NCBI RefSeq assembly: GCF_039523615.1
Contig: NZ_BAAAFQ010000005.1
Coordinates: 239,377 to 303,376 of the forward strand
Source: Psychrosphaera haliotis
GTDB taxonomy: Bacteria; Pseudomonadota; Gammaproteobacteria; Enterobacterales; Alteromonadaceae
DNA: 64,000 nt
Direction: 5' to 3'
Shown: in pieces, positions 50,593 to 60,224 of the stretch
Layout of the letters: each line of letters opens with the position of its first letter
Numbering within the stretch: position 1 is the first letter of the stretch
Position numbers and translations under genes: made by a program
The notes under the pieces: model-generated
The model's database searches: none
What the model saw: the letters and a program-made list of their open reading frames with translations, nothing else
Told to the model about the DNA's origin: nothing

Positions 50593-51333
50593 TTAATTAT
50601 TTGAAAGGATTCGACGTGCGTTATCTAAAATAATGCCAGTCGCCATTGCTACGTTTAAAGATTCGGAATGTCCGTAGGAAGGAATTGTTACTTTTTTGGT
50701 GATCAACGAAGAGATATCGTCACTAATACCATGCGATTCATTACCCATAACAATCACGGCACTTTTTTCAAAGTTGTTGTTGTGTACGTTGTCGCCGCCG
50801 AGGAACGCACCATAGATAGGGAGGTTTATTGTTTGAAGGCTATGTTTTAGATCAACTCTATGTGTTTTGACCCGCGTAAATGCGCCCATAGTGGCACTAA
50901 TCGTTTTTGGGTTGTATACGTCAGCAGTTTGTTCACTAATTAAAATATCACTAACGCCATACCAATCGGCAAGTCGAATAATAGTGCCTAGATTTCCTGG
51001 ATCATTTACATCATCTAAGGCGAGTATCAAGCCTTTAGGCTGAAACGCCTCGTGAACGGGTTGTTTTACAATAGCAATAGCATCACTGTTAGCTGTTAGT
51101 GTGCTAACTTGGCTTAGTTGTTGTGCTGTGGTTTCAATTACACTGTGGTGACTTAAAAGTTTGTTATGTAGCTCTTTAAACGAATCCGTGCAGTAAATTT
51201 CTACAACTTCTAGTGTTGAACCTAAAAGCTCTAAGATGTTTTTTTCGCCCTGTACTAAAAACTCACCGGATAAGCGGCGCTGTTTTTTTGAAGACAAGGC
51301 TTTAAGGTATTTTGCTTGGTTTTTCGAAATCAT
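50593..51333 (-). CDS. SpoU/TrmH-family RNA 2'-O-methyltransferase
   Basis: 246-aa SPOUT methyltransferase with an N-terminal substrate-binding region (LSSKKQRRLSGEFLVQGEKNI) and the knotted catalytic domain: NDPGNLGTIIRLADWYG near 110, AVIVMGNESHGIS near 190 and IPSYGHSESLNVAMATGIILD near 215. Related enzymes methylate 23S rRNA or tRNA. The layout resembles RlmB/TsnR-type proteins; the target nucleoside is not readable. Transcribed alone or after kynA. Confidence 0.88.
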   Translation of the reverse strand: MISKNQAKYLKALSSKKQRRLSGEFLVQGEKNILELLGSTLEVVEIYCTDSFKELHNKLLSHHSVIETTAQQLSQVSTLTANSDAIAIVKQPVHEAFQPKGLILALDDVNDPGNLGTIIRLADWYGVSDILISEQTADVYNPKTISATMGAFTRVKTHRVDLKHSLQTINLPIYGAFLGGDNVHNNNFEKSAVIVMGNESHGISDDISSLITKKVTIPSYGHSESLNVAMATGIILDNARRILSNN

Positions 51334-51370
51334 AATTCGTTAGCTTACGGTATTTCTTATTAGATTAATT

Positions 51371-51391
51371 AAAATTCAAAATTCAAAATTC
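51371..51391. repeat. Short tandem repeat (AAAATTC) x 3
   Basis: Three perfect 7-bp units in the 81-bp gap between kynA and the SpoU methyltransferase gene. Too short to assign a role. Confidence 0.9.
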
Positions 51392-51414
51392 GAAGTCAAA
51401 GTCAAACTCAGTGA

Positions 51415-52263
51415 TCAAAGCTTAGTGCGCAGTGACAGTAACTCTGGGAAAAAACTTATTTCTAGCGCCTTTTTCAAAAATGCGACGCCAGATGAACCAC
51501 CAGTTCCGGCTTTATTACCAATAATACGCTGAACTGTATACATATGCTTGAATCGCCAATTCTGGAATGAGTCTTCTATATCCATTAGCTTTTCAGCTAA
51601 TTCGTATAACTCAAAGTGCTTTTCAGCGTTCTGGTATACACTGACCCAAGCATTTAACACAGAGTCATTTTCAGAATAAGGTTGGTTAAAATCTCTTTCT
51701 AGAAGTTCTTTATCAACTTCGAAGCCGCGCTTGTCCATTATTTTAATGACAACGTCATAGAGGCTAGGGGACTCAGAGAGTGACATTAGTTCATCGTGAA
51801 CACTTGGGTTGGCTTTATGGACTTTAATCAAATCTTGGTTTTTATTACCCAACATAAACTCTATTTTACGATAGCCATATGATTGAAATCCTGAGGACTG
51901 ACCTAGATCATCACGGAATTTTAAGTAATCAACAGGGGTTAAAGTTGACAGAATATTCCACGACTGAGTGAGCTGTAAGAATATTTGTTTTACTCTTGAG
52001 ATTACTTTAAACGCGGGACCAAATTGCTCACCCTCTAAAAATCGAATAGCCGCTGCCAATTCATGGCCCGCTAACTTAAGCCAAAGTTCACTTGCTTGAT
52101 GTATTACAATAAAAAGCATTTCATCGTGTTCTTTACTTTGCGGATGTTGCGCCGACAAAATTTGCTCTAAATTTAAATAGTCACCATATGACATATTGTC
52201 TTTAAAGTCAGTGTGAATGGAATCTTCTAGTGGGCGATAATTATTTTGGTGAGGACAGCTCAT
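51415..52263 (-). CDS. kynA: Tryptophan 2,3-dioxygenase
   Basis: 282-aa heme dioxygenase that opens the indole ring of L-tryptophan to N-formylkynurenine, the first step of the kynurenine pathway. Family text: SYGDYLNLEQILSAQHP near residue 25, FIVIHQASELWLKL near 50 (distal His), SSGFQSYGYRKIEFMLGNK near 120, and FKHMYTVQRIIGNKAGTGGSSG near 240 with the proximal heme His. The rest of the pathway is not in the window. Confidence 0.95.
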   Translation of the reverse strand: MSCPHQNNYRPLEDSIHTDFKDNMSYGDYLNLEQILSAQHPQSKEHDEMLFIVIHQASELWLKLAGHELAAAIRFLEGEQFGPAFKVISRVKQIFLQLTQSWNILSTLTPVDYLKFRDDLGQSSGFQSYGYRKIEFMLGNKNQDLIKVHKANPSVHDELMSLSESPSLYDVVIKIMDKRGFEVDKELLERDFNQPYSENDSVLNAWVSVYQNAEKHFELYELAEKLMDIEDSFQNWRFKHMYTVQRIIGNKAGTGGSSGVAFLKKALEISFFPELLSLRTKL

Positions 52264-52312
52264 GCTTCAAAGCTCTTATAAATTTCATTGCAGAAAGGAT
52301 ATCACAAAGGTC

Positions 52313-52344
52313 TTAAAAGTGGTTAGCGAGAAGCACCAACCACT
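52313..52344 (-). terminator. Possible weak terminator after phoR
   Basis: On the minus strand a 7-bp stem AGTGGTT / AACCACT with a 13-nt loop, followed by TTTT. It lies between phoR and kynA. Confidence 0.45.
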
Positions 52345-52378
52345 GGAGAATTAAATGAAGTTAAGTGTCTGAAAATTT

Positions 52379-53680
52379 TTACTGTTTAACCACTAGTGCT
52401 TTAGGCAACCTAAACGAAAAGACGCTTCCTTCATCAATTTTACTGGTGATTTCTAACTTTGAGTTGTGATTCGCTAGGGCATGTTTAGCAATAGAAAGCC
52501 CTAAACCTGCACCACCAGTTTGCCTAGTGCGAGCTTCATCAACCCGATAAAATCGTTCGGTTAACCTTGGAATGTGTGCGGCTTCAATGCCTACGCCATC
52601 GTCCTTCACTGAAAACTTAGCTTTACCAGATTTTGTTAGTTTCCAAACAATGCTTATATTGCCGCCAAAAGGCGTATAACGTACGGCATTAAACACTAAG
52701 TTCGAAAATGCACTGCGTAATTCCGATTCATTGCCTTTAACCGTTAATGTTTCATCTATATCAAAGGTAATGTTGTGTTTGTTATTCGATAAACTGACCG
52801 CTTCATTAACGAGTATGTTTAACATCCTTGGAATATTTAACGTAACAATGTCGGCCGGCGTGTCCTGTCTTTCCATTTTAGAAAGGGATAACAATTGTGA
52901 TACTAAATCATCCATGCGTGTGGTTTGTTCAACCATCATGGTATGTGCTTTATCCCACATTGCTGAGTCAATTCCTTCTAAATCCTCAGTCATTTCTAGA
53001 TAACCACGCATTACAGTAAGTGGTGTTTTAAGCTCGTGAGAAACGTTGGCGATAAAGTCCTTTCTCATTTGTTCTAATTGATGCAGCTCGGTGATGTCTC
53101 GGACTATGAGCGTCCACTTATCAGACTCAAAGGGAACAACACGTATCTCATAAACATGAGTATCATTAGTAGGTGACGGTATTTCAAGGGGTTCTTGATA
53201 TGCTTGATCGTCAAGATAGTCAATAAACTCAGGCATACGAATCAAATTATCAATCCGTATCCCTTTGTCTGCTGGCCATTTCAGATGCAGCATATTTTGA
53301 GAAATTTTATTACACCAAAATATACGGCGTTCGTTATCATAAATAACGACACCGTCGGGCAATGATTCTGCACCTAATCTGAAGCGTCTAACTAAACCAG
53401 TTAACTCATTACGTTTTTTAGCATTTCGGCGTTGCTGTGTATAAATACCTTCAAATACATTAGACCAAATACCTAATGCTTTTGGAGGGTATATGCCACG
53501 CTGTTGCCAAAGCCACTTTGAAAGCTTTAATAACTGATAATAATGAGTGGTAATTATTATTATACAAAAGAGGATTGTGGCGCTAAAAAAGTACCCAAAT
53601 GCCTGGCCCAAAATAGCAAACGGAGCATAAATCCAAAGCAATCGAAAAATAATTTGCCAAACAGTAGGCTTTTTATACAT
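52379..53680 (-). CDS. phoR: Phosphate-regulon sensor histidine kinase PhoR
   Basis: 433-aa membrane kinase. Two N-terminal transmembrane helices (about 8-50), a PAS domain (about 95-195: LPDGVVIYDNERRIFWCNK), the phospho-acceptor H-box FIANVSHELKTPLTVMRGYLEM near 213, and ATPase motifs NLVFNAVRYTP, DDGVGIEAAHIPRLTERFYRVD and GGAGLGLSIAKHAL. Lack of a large periplasmic domain is typical of PhoR, which senses phosphate through the Pst transporter and PhoU. It follows phoB by 9 bp. Confidence 0.95.
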   Translation of the reverse strand: MYKKPTVWQIIFRLLWIYAPFAILGQAFGYFFSATILFCIIIITTHYYQLLKLSKWLWQQRGIYPPKALGIWSNVFEGIYTQQRRNAKKRNELTGLVRRFRLGAESLPDGVVIYDNERRIFWCNKISQNMLHLKWPADKGIRIDNLIRMPEFIDYLDDQAYQEPLEIPSPTNDTHVYEIRVVPFESDKWTLIVRDITELHQLEQMRKDFIANVSHELKTPLTVMRGYLEMTEDLEGIDSAMWDKAHTMMVEQTTRMDDLVSQLLSLSKMERQDTPADIVTLNIPRMLNILVNEAVSLSNNKHNITFDIDETLTVKGNESELRSAFSNLVFNAVRYTPFGGNISIVWKLTKSGKAKFSVKDDGVGIEAAHIPRLTERFYRVDEARTRQTGGAGLGLSIAKHALANHNSKLEITSKIDEGSVFSFRLPKALVVKQ

Positions 53681-53689
53681 AAAGTTAAA

Positions 53690-54376
53690 TTAGTCCGTGC
53701 GAGTAGAAAAACGGTAACCTGAACCACGTACAGTTTGAATTAACTTGTCATGGGTTTCTAGTGCTTTTCTTAATCGGCGAATATGCACGTCAACAGTTCG
53801 GTCTTCTACGTAAGTATTAGTTCCCCAAACATTATCTAGCAATTGATCCCTGCTGTATACACGCTCTTGGTGCGTCATGAAAAAGTGCAAAAGCTTAAAT
53901 TCCATTGGACCTAAGTGCAGTTCTTTTCCATCTACGGTCACTCGATGACTGATTGGGTCTAAACGTAAACCAACTATTTCAATTGGATCGTCGGTGGCGG
54001 TAGGCTGGGTGCGTCTTAATACGGCTTTAATACGAGCAATTAACTCTTTTGGAGAAAACGGCTTAGTAATATAGTCATCAGCACCAACTTCAAGGCCTTG
54101 AATTTTATCGTCTTCTTCGCTTTTTGCGGTCAGCATGATAATAGGTGTAGATTTATGGGAATCTGACTGTTTAAGCTTTTTCGCAATCTGTATGCCGCTC
54201 ATATTTGGCAACATCCAGTCTAGAATTATCAATGCAGGCGACTCATGAAGCAGGGCTTGCTGTGCATCGTTGTAGCTTTCTTTTGCGATAACAGAGTAGC
54301 CATTTTGTTCTAAAACAAATGTTAGCATCTCTCTAATTGCGAACTCATCTTCAATGATTAAAATTTTACTCGACAT
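53690..54376 (-). CDS. phoB: Phosphate-regulon response regulator PhoB
   Basis: 228-aa OmpR-type regulator. Receiver domain with ILIIEDE at the start, phospho-Asp in LIILDWMLPNMSG near 53 and Lys in YITKPFSPKEL near 105. The winged-helix DNA-binding domain has LGPMEFKLLHFFMTHQERVYSRDQLLD near 158 and YVEDRTVDVHIRRLRKAL near 190. The ATG at 54376 is preferred over a TTG at 54391 from the usual PhoB N-terminus. A Pho box lies 58-78 bp upstream, so phoBR is probably self-activated under phosphate starvation. Confidence 0.95.
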   Translation of the reverse strand: MSSKILIIEDEFAIREMLTFVLEQNGYSVIAKESYNDAQQALLHESPALIILDWMLPNMSGIQIAKKLKQSDSHKSTPIIMLTAKSEEDDKIQGLEVGADDYITKPFSPKELIARIKAVLRRTQPTATDDPIEIVGLRLDPISHRVTVDGKELHLGPMEFKLLHFFMTHQERVYSRDQLLDNVWGTNTYVEDRTVDVHIRRLRKALETHDKLIQTVRGSGYRFSTRTD

Positions 54377-54433
54377 AAAGGTATCTACCAATTTGGGTTC
54401 TTGTCTATAGTTCGAATGCTATTATTCACTTTA

Positions 54434-54454
54434 AATATGACGAAATTATGACAG
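54434..54454 (-). promoter_or_regulatory. Pho box upstream of phoBR
   Basis: On the minus strand CTGTCAT, then 4 bp AATT, then TCGTCAT. The two 7-bp direct repeats are spaced 11 bp apart, the PhoB arrangement (consensus CTGTCAT repeats). Confidence 0.85.
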
Positions 54455-54476
54455 CTTCAATTATTGTTTTCACTTT

Positions 54477-55400
54477 TTAATGGCCATGCCTAGATTTTCT
54501 ATAATTACTTGGTGATATGCCAATGGTCTTTTTAAATAATCTCGAAAAGTAATAGGGATCATCCAGACCTACGCTTTTTGCTACATGATTAATAGAAATA
54601 TCAGTAGAATCTAAAAGTTTGCATGCTTGCTGAATCTTCAATTCTATCAGGTGTTTAATAGGACTGTTACCTATAATTTGTTGAAACTTTTTGGCGAAAT
54701 AAAACTTAGATAAGCCAAAGTACTTTGCCATATCATCTAGCGTTAATGGTTGGTCTATGTTGTCATTAAAGTAGGTTTGTATAGACCGTTCTGACAAGTT
54801 TCGGTTGTTTGCTAAAGAGATAATTGGTCTTTGTAATGTAATCAAACTGAAAATTTTCTTTAACATATTTGACGCAACAAAAAAACGATTTAGCTGGTAA
54901 CCCAAGTGTCTTGACTCAATTAGTTGTTTAAACTCATCGATAACTATTTTAGGCTCTGTGAGGGTAATTTTAAGGCTTAATTTATCTACGCCAATAATAT
55001 CCATGAACTCCTCAAACATATGCCCATCAACATGCGCCCAATAGATAGACCAAGGCTCTTTTTTACTCGCTTTATAGTGGTGTGCTACGCCTTTGGGTAG
55101 GAAAATGATGTCATTCTTTGACATGTTGTAGACTTTGTTTCCCACAATCACTTTGCCGTGACCATCAACACAACACAGGACTAAGTGGTCATCATGATTT
55201 ATTCTCTTGATTTCATGTCCAATGGCTCGCTCGTAAAAACCAAAGGCTAGTGGGCAAAGGCCACGGGATATTGCGCTGACTTGCAGTTCTTTGATCATAG
55301 GCCTAGGTACTAAAAACCGAACGCTTGATTTAGGAAGTGGCCAATTTGAGGTAATGCTCATGGAATTACAAAAGTGATTATTAATACCAAGATAGTCCAT
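54477..55400 (-). CDS. AraC-family transcriptional regulator, probably of the mms operon
   Basis: About 307-aa regulator. The N-terminal cupin-like effector domain (KVIVGNKVYNMSKNDIIFLPKGVAHHY) is followed by two helix-turn-helix motifs at the C-terminus (DDMAKYFGLSKFYFAKKFQ and INHVAKSVGLDDPYYFSRLFKKTIGISPSNYR). It is divergent from the valine-degradation genes, which in Pseudomonas are controlled by the AraC-type activator MmsR; the same role is likely here. The start is uncertain: ATG at 55400, or ATG at 55361. Confidence 0.88.
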   Translation of the reverse strand: MDYLGINNHFCNSMSITSNWPLPKSSVRFLVPRPMIKELQVSAISRGLCPLAFGFYERAIGHEIKRINHDDHLVLCCVDGHGKVIVGNKVYNMSKNDIIFLPKGVAHHYKASKKEPWSIYWAHVDGHMFEEFMDIIGVDKLSLKITLTEPKIVIDEFKQLIESRHLGYQLNRFFVASNMLKKIFSLITLQRPIISLANNRNLSERSIQTYFNDNIDQPLTLDDMAKYFGLSKFYFAKKFQQIIGNSPIKHLIELKIQQACKLLDSTDISINHVAKSVGLDDPYYFSRLFKKTIGISPSNYRKSRHGH

Positions 55401-55517
55401 CAAAAAAGCAATTTAATCAATTTCTTTAGCTATTTTTCTCTGATTTAATGAGCTCAATCTTTATAAAGGCCATGTCAAAATTCCTATGGCCAACAAATAC
55501 TAATAAGAGGCAATGTC

Positions 55518-57014
55518 ATGAAACAGGTTCCTTTATTCATTAATGGTGAGTGGGTTGAATCAACATCAACTCGTAAAATCGACGTTACTAACCCAGCGAC
55601 TCAAGAAGTTATCGCGCAAGTACCATGTGCATCACCGTCTGAAATGGACGCAGCTATTGAAAGTGCTAAAGCGACTTTTAAAACGTGGAAAGAGGTGGCT
55701 ATCTCTGAAAGAGCGCGGGTGATGATGCGTTACGCACACTTGTTAAAAGAGCACCAAGAAGAGTTAGCCAATATAATCTGTGAAGAGTTAGGTAAAACTC
55801 ATGAAGATGCAATGGGCGATGTTTGGAGAGGCATTGAAGTTGTAGAACATGCGGCAAACATTCCATCAATGATGATGGGCGAAACTGTTGAAAACGTTGC
55901 TCGAAATATTGATACATATAGTTACACGCAACCTCTAGGTGTTTGTGTTGGTATAACCCCATTTAACTTCCCAGCTATGATCCCTTTATGGATGTTCCCG
56001 TTAGCAGTAGCCTGCGGTAATACATTTATTCTTAAGCCGTCAGAGCAAGATCCTCTATGTCCTACTCGTTTAGTTGAATTATTTGAAGAAGCTGGCGCGC
56101 CAAAAGGTGTGCTGCAAGTTGTTCATGGTGACAAAGAGCAAGTTGACCGTTTATTACATGAACCAGAAGTTAAAGCGATTTCTTTTGTTGGTTCAGTAGG
56201 CGTTGGCCAATACATTTATAAAACTGGTACTGACAACATGAAGCGCGTGCAAGCGTTCCTTGGTGCAAAAAACCACATGGTCGTTATGCCGGATGCTAAT
56301 AAAAATGCAGTGATCAACAACATTGTTGGTGCATCGGTAGGCGCTGCAGGACAACGTTGTATGGCAATTTCAGTGGCTGTATTTGTTGGTGAAGCTAAAG
56401 AGTGGATCCCAGAAATTCGTGAGAAACTGGCTGCGGTTAGACCGGGTCACTATTCCGATCCTGAAGCGGCTTATGGCCCTCAGATTACGCCTCAAGCTAA
56501 ACAGAGAATTGAAGGTTTAATTGAGCAAGGTAAAAAAGAAGGCGCAAATTGCGTATTAGACGGGTCAAACTTCAGCGTTGAAGGTTATCCAAATGGTAAC
56601 TGGGTTGGCCCAACTATGTTCACAGATGTTTCTGCAGACATGGAAATATATAAACAAGAAATATTTGGTCCTGTATTTTTAACCATGAATGTAGATACGT
56701 TGGATGATGCCATTGAGTTAATTAATAACAATCCTTATGGCAATGGTACTTCTATCTTTACTTCATCTGGCGGTGCAGCAAGAAAGTATCAACATAATAT
56801 AGAAGTTGGCCAGGTGGGAATTAACATTCCAATTCCAGTACCACTACCGTTCTTTTCATTTACAGGTTGGAAAGGCTCATTTGCTGGTGATCAACATGCC
56901 TATGGTAAGCAAGCCGTAAAATTCTACACAGAAACTAAAACCATTACTGCTCGTTGGTTTGAAGATGACGTTGCCGCATCAGCCGGTCCAAATATGTCAA
57001 TCACACTGAAGTAA
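55518..57014 (+). CDS. mmsA: Methylmalonate-semialdehyde dehydrogenase (CoA-acylating)
   Basis: 498-aa aldehyde dehydrogenase that converts methylmalonate semialdehyde and CoA to propionyl-CoA, CO2 and NADH at the end of valine breakdown. PLFINGEWVESTSTRKIDVTNPATQEV opens the protein, ITPFNFPAMIPLWMFPLA is near 150, and the catalytic Cys lies in AAGQRCMAISVAV near 280. GKQAVKFYTETKTITARW closes it. GAGG precedes the ATG. First gene of a five-gene unit; a 114-bp gap separates it from the acyl-CoA dehydrogenase gene. Confidence 0.95.
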   Translation: MKQVPLFINGEWVESTSTRKIDVTNPATQEVIAQVPCASPSEMDAAIESAKATFKTWKEVAISERARVMMRYAHLLKEHQEELANIICEELGKTHEDAMGDVWRGIEVVEHAANIPSMMMGETVENVARNIDTYSYTQPLGVCVGITPFNFPAMIPLWMFPLAVACGNTFILKPSEQDPLCPTRLVELFEEAGAPKGVLQVVHGDKEQVDRLLHEPEVKAISFVGSVGVGQYIYKTGTDNMKRVQAFLGAKNHMVVMPDANKNAVINNIVGASVGAAGQRCMAISVAVFVGEAKEWIPEIREKLAAVRPGHYSDPEAAYGPQITPQAKQRIEGLIEQGKKEGANCVLDGSNFSVEGYPNGNWVGPTMFTDVSADMEIYKQEIFGPVFLTMNVDTLDDAIELINNNPYGNGTSIFTSSGGAARKYQHNIEVGQVGINIPIPVPLPFFSFTGWKGSFAGDQHAYGKQAVKFYTETKTITARWFEDDVAASAGPNMSITLK

Positions 57015-57128
57015 GTCGTCGATACGAAACAAAAGTGGTGCTTAAAAATAATAAACGCAGAATAAATAATAAGCGTATATAAGTGCCACTTGTCATTAAA
57101 TGACAAATATCAATTATAGGGGATAAGC

Positions 57129-58286
57129 ATGAACTTTGATTTAAATGATGATCAGCGAGCGTTTATAGACTTAGCAAAACAGTTTTCTGATGCTGAGCTT
57201 GCTCCAAATGCGGCTAAATGGGACGCAGAACATATTTTTCCAAAAGACGTTATGAAAAAAGCCGGAGAGCTTGGTTTCTGCGGTTTATATTCGCCTGAAG
57301 ATGAAGGCGGTATGGGATTGTCGCGTTTAGATTCGTCGTTAATTTTTGAAGAGCTTTCAAAGGGCTGTACCGCAACCACCGCTATGTTAACAATTCATAA
57401 TATGGCAACGTGGATGATTGCAACTTGGGGGACGGATTCGATAAAAGAAAAGTGGTGCCCAACCTTAGTTATGGGCGAGCAACTTGCATCGTATTGCCTT
57501 ACAGAACCAGGAGCTGGTTCAGACGCTGCTTCATTAAGAACTTCAGCTAAAAAAGTTGGTGACGAGTATGTTATCAACGGTTCTAAAATGTTTATATCTG
57601 GCGCCGGTGAAACAGACGTTTTAGTTGTAATGGTGCGCACTGGTGGAGAAGGTCCAAAAGGAATTTCAGCTATTGTTGTGCCTGCAGGCGCAGAAGGCGT
57701 TATTTACGGCAAGGCCGAAGAAAAGTTAGGTTGGAATGCTCAACCAACAAAATTGATTACTTTTGACAATGTAAGAGTACCGGTTTCAAACTTATTGGCA
57801 AATGAGGGAGAGGGCTTTTCATTGGCAATGAAAGGACTAGATGGCGGTCGTATTAATATCGCTACTTGTTCTGTAGGTACAGCGCAACAAGCTTTAGATA
57901 CGTCATTAGCATACATGAAAGAAAGAGTTCAGTTTGGTAAGCCATTAGCCGCTTTTCAAGCGCTCCAGTTTAAGTTGGCCGACATGGCTACAGAATTAGT
58001 CGCGGCAAGACAAATGGTACGTTTAGCGGCGTTTAAGTTAGATAATAATGATCCTGAAGCAACAGCATACTGTGCAATGGCGAAACGTTTCGCTACTGAT
58101 ATTGGTTTCCAAGTTTGTAATGAAGCGCTACAAATCCATGGTGGTTATGGTTATATCAAAGAATATCCGTTAGAGCGTCACTTCCGAGATGTTAGGGTTC
58201 ATCAAATCCTTGAAGGTACTAACGAAATTATGAGATTAATCATCGCTCGTCGACTTTTAGACGATGCGGCCGCTGATATCCTATAA
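57129..58286 (+). CDS. Acyl-CoA dehydrogenase, probably isobutyryl-CoA dehydrogenase
   Basis: 385-aa FAD enzyme. SYCLTEPGAGSDAASLRTSA near residue 120, the substrate/FAD loops FISGAGETDVLVVMVRT near 155, the catalytic Glu in RDVRVHQILEGTNEIMRLII near 365, and IHGGYGYIKEYPLERHFRD just before. The order of genes (mmsA, this, enoyl-CoA hydratase, 3-hydroxyisobutyryl-CoA hydrolase, mmsB) points to isobutyryl-CoA as substrate, giving methacrylyl-CoA; other short branched acyl-CoAs are possible. Confidence 0.9.
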   Translation: MNFDLNDDQRAFIDLAKQFSDAELAPNAAKWDAEHIFPKDVMKKAGELGFCGLYSPEDEGGMGLSRLDSSLIFEELSKGCTATTAMLTIHNMATWMIATWGTDSIKEKWCPTLVMGEQLASYCLTEPGAGSDAASLRTSAKKVGDEYVINGSKMFISGAGETDVLVVMVRTGGEGPKGISAIVVPAGAEGVIYGKAEEKLGWNAQPTKLITFDNVRVPVSNLLANEGEGFSLAMKGLDGGRINIATCSVGTAQQALDTSLAYMKERVQFGKPLAAFQALQFKLADMATELVAARQMVRLAAFKLDNNDPEATAYCAMAKRFATDIGFQVCNEALQIHGGYGYIKEYPLERHFRDVRVHQILEGTNEIMRLIIARRLLDDAAADIL

Positions 58287-58300
58287 ATAGAGGAATTTCT

Positions 58301-59077
58301 ATGTCATCTTTATTAAATGTATCCATAGAGGGCCATATTGCCCAAGTTACTAATAACAACCCTCCTGCAAACACGTGGACATTAGATAGCCTTAAAGAGC
58401 TTAAGAACATTATTACTGAGCTTAATAGTAATAAAGCCGTTTATGCGTTGGTATTAACCGGCCAAGGTGAAAAGTTCTTTTCCGCTGGGGCAGATTTAAA
58501 TGTTTTTGCCAGTGGCGATAAAGGTGTTGCCTTTGATATGGCCTCTGTTTTTGGCGAAGCGTTTGAAACGTTAAGAGATTTTAACGGCGTAACAATCGCT
58601 GCGATAAATGGTTATGCCATGGGCGGCGGTTTAGAAGTTGCGTTGGCTTGTGATATTAGAATTTGCGAAGACCAAGCTCAAATGGCATTGCCGGAAGCTA
58701 AAGTCGGTTTATTGCCTTGCGCTGGCGGTACCCAAAACTTAAGTTGGTTAGTAGGGGAAGGTTGGGCAAAACGAATGATTTTATGCGGTGAGCGAGTTGA
58801 CTCTAAAACAGCATTAAAAATTGGTTTAGTAGAAGAGGTTGTTGCCAAAGGCGGATCATTAGAAGCTGCGATGAAGTTAGCTCAACAAACTTCGCAACAA
58901 AGCCCAACGTCAATTACGGCTTGTAAGCAGCTTATTCAAGCAGGCCGAGCGGCTTCTATTAATAGTGCATTGCCACTGGAACGAGAGTTATTTGTTAGTT
59001 TGTTTAACTCAAAAGACCAAAAAGAGGGTGTTAATGCATTTTTAGAAAAACGCGCTCCAGTTTGGTTAAACGAATAA
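58301..59077 (+). CDS. Enoyl-CoA hydratase (methacrylyl-CoA hydratase role)
   Basis: 258-aa crotonase-fold enzyme. GEKFFSAGADLNVF near residue 52 and INGYAMGGGLEVALACDIR near 103 form the oxyanion hole. The two acidic catalytic residues are visible in GGGLEVAL and LPEAKVGLLP. In this operon it should hydrate methacrylyl-CoA to 3-hydroxyisobutyryl-CoA. AGAGGA lies ahead of the ATG; 14 bp after the dehydrogenase gene and 9 bp before the hydrolase gene. Confidence 0.9.
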   Translation: MSSLLNVSIEGHIAQVTNNNPPANTWTLDSLKELKNIITELNSNKAVYALVLTGQGEKFFSAGADLNVFASGDKGVAFDMASVFGEAFETLRDFNGVTIAAINGYAMGGGLEVALACDIRICEDQAQMALPEAKVGLLPCAGGTQNLSWLVGEGWAKRMILCGERVDSKTALKIGLVEEVVAKGGSLEAAMKLAQQTSQQSPTSITACKQLIQAGRAASINSALPLERELFVSLFNSKDQKEGVNAFLEKRAPVWLNE

Positions 59078-59086
59078 GGAACGGTT

Positions 59087-60208
59087 ATGACCAGCCCAGT
59101 TTTATTTAGAACATTAGAATCGGTTAATGACAAAAAGATTGCCATTGCCACGTTAAATAGCGAAAAGTCCTTAAACGCGCTGAGTTTAGAAATGGTGGAC
59201 TTGTTATATAGCCAACTTGTTGCTTGGAAAGACGACAGTGATATCGCGCTGGTTATATTGGAAGGCGCGGGTGAAAAAGCGTTTTGTGCCGGTGGTGATG
59301 TAGTGCAGCTATATAAAGCAGCAAAACAAGCAGGGCCAGGAAATATTGCAAAAGATGTCGAGACGTTTTTCGCTAGAGAGTACAGACTAGATCACTTAAT
59401 TCATACATTCCAAAAGCCATTTTTATTATGGGGTCACGGAATTGTTATGGGCGGTGGACTAGGTTTATTAGCGGGAGCTAGCCATCGTGTTGTGACCGAA
59501 AAGTCTAGAATCGCGATGCCGGAAATAACCATTGGTCTATATCCTGACGTGGGTGGAAGTCACTTTCTAAATAATATGCCTAACGGTTGTGGGCTATTTC
59601 TAGGATTAACGGGAGCCTCTATAAATGCAGCCGATGCTAAGTTTGTAAAGTTGGCCGACCATTTTGTGTCATCGAACTCTAAGGTTGCTGTAGTAGAAGA
59701 GCTTCTATTAGTGAAGTGGGGTGATACCAATATACTTAATCACCAGAAATTAACGGATGTTTTGAAAGGCTTCGAAGATAAAGATAAGTCAATAATGCCA
59801 GAAGGCAATATTGCAAAGTTTGAAGATTTCATGATGGACTTAGACAAATGCGAATCGGCAAACACTGCCATCGTAAATATTTTAGATCACAAATCAGAAG
59901 ACCGTTGGTTCAACAAAGCGCAGGCTTCTTTGGCTCATGGCAGTCCGCTAAGTGCAAAGTTAATTCATAAGCAAATAAAAGAAGGCAAAGGCTTATCATT
60001 AGCTGCGGCTTTTAAGATGGAATTAGGTTTATCCGTAAAGTGTGCAGCAGAAGGTGACTTCCCTGAAGGCGTTCGCGCGCTATTAATAGATAAAGACAAT
60101 AGTCCACAGTGGAAGTTCGCAACCATTCACGACGTTCCAGATACCCTTGTAAATTCATTTTTTGATGAAATTTGGGCATCTGAATCTCACCCTCTAAAAA
60201 TGTTATAG
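59087..60208 (+). CDS. 3-hydroxyisobutyryl-CoA hydrolase
   Basis: 373-aa crotonase-superfamily thioesterase. Longer than hydratases, with GEKAFCAGGDVVQLYKAAK near residue 64, the family mark FFAREYRLDHLIHTFQKPFLLWGHGIVMGGGLGL near 95-130 (key residues given), MPEITIGLYPDVGGSHFLN near 144 and a C-terminal all-helical part. It frees 3-hydroxyisobutyrate from CoA in valine breakdown, removing the toxic methacrylyl-CoA branch. Next to mmsB, which oxidises the product. Confidence 0.92.
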   Translation: MTSPVLFRTLESVNDKKIAIATLNSEKSLNALSLEMVDLLYSQLVAWKDDSDIALVILEGAGEKAFCAGGDVVQLYKAAKQAGPGNIAKDVETFFAREYRLDHLIHTFQKPFLLWGHGIVMGGGLGLLAGASHRVVTEKSRIAMPEITIGLYPDVGGSHFLNNMPNGCGLFLGLTGASINAADAKFVKLADHFVSSNSKVAVVEELLLVKWGDTNILNHQKLTDVLKGFEDKDKSIMPEGNIAKFEDFMMDLDKCESANTAIVNILDHKSEDRWFNKAQASLAHGSPLSAKLIHKQIKEGKGLSLAAAFKMELGLSVKCAAEGDFPEGVRALLIDKDNSPQWKFATIHDVPDTLVNSFFDEIWASESHPLKML

Positions 60209-60224
60209 GACATAGGTGAATAAA

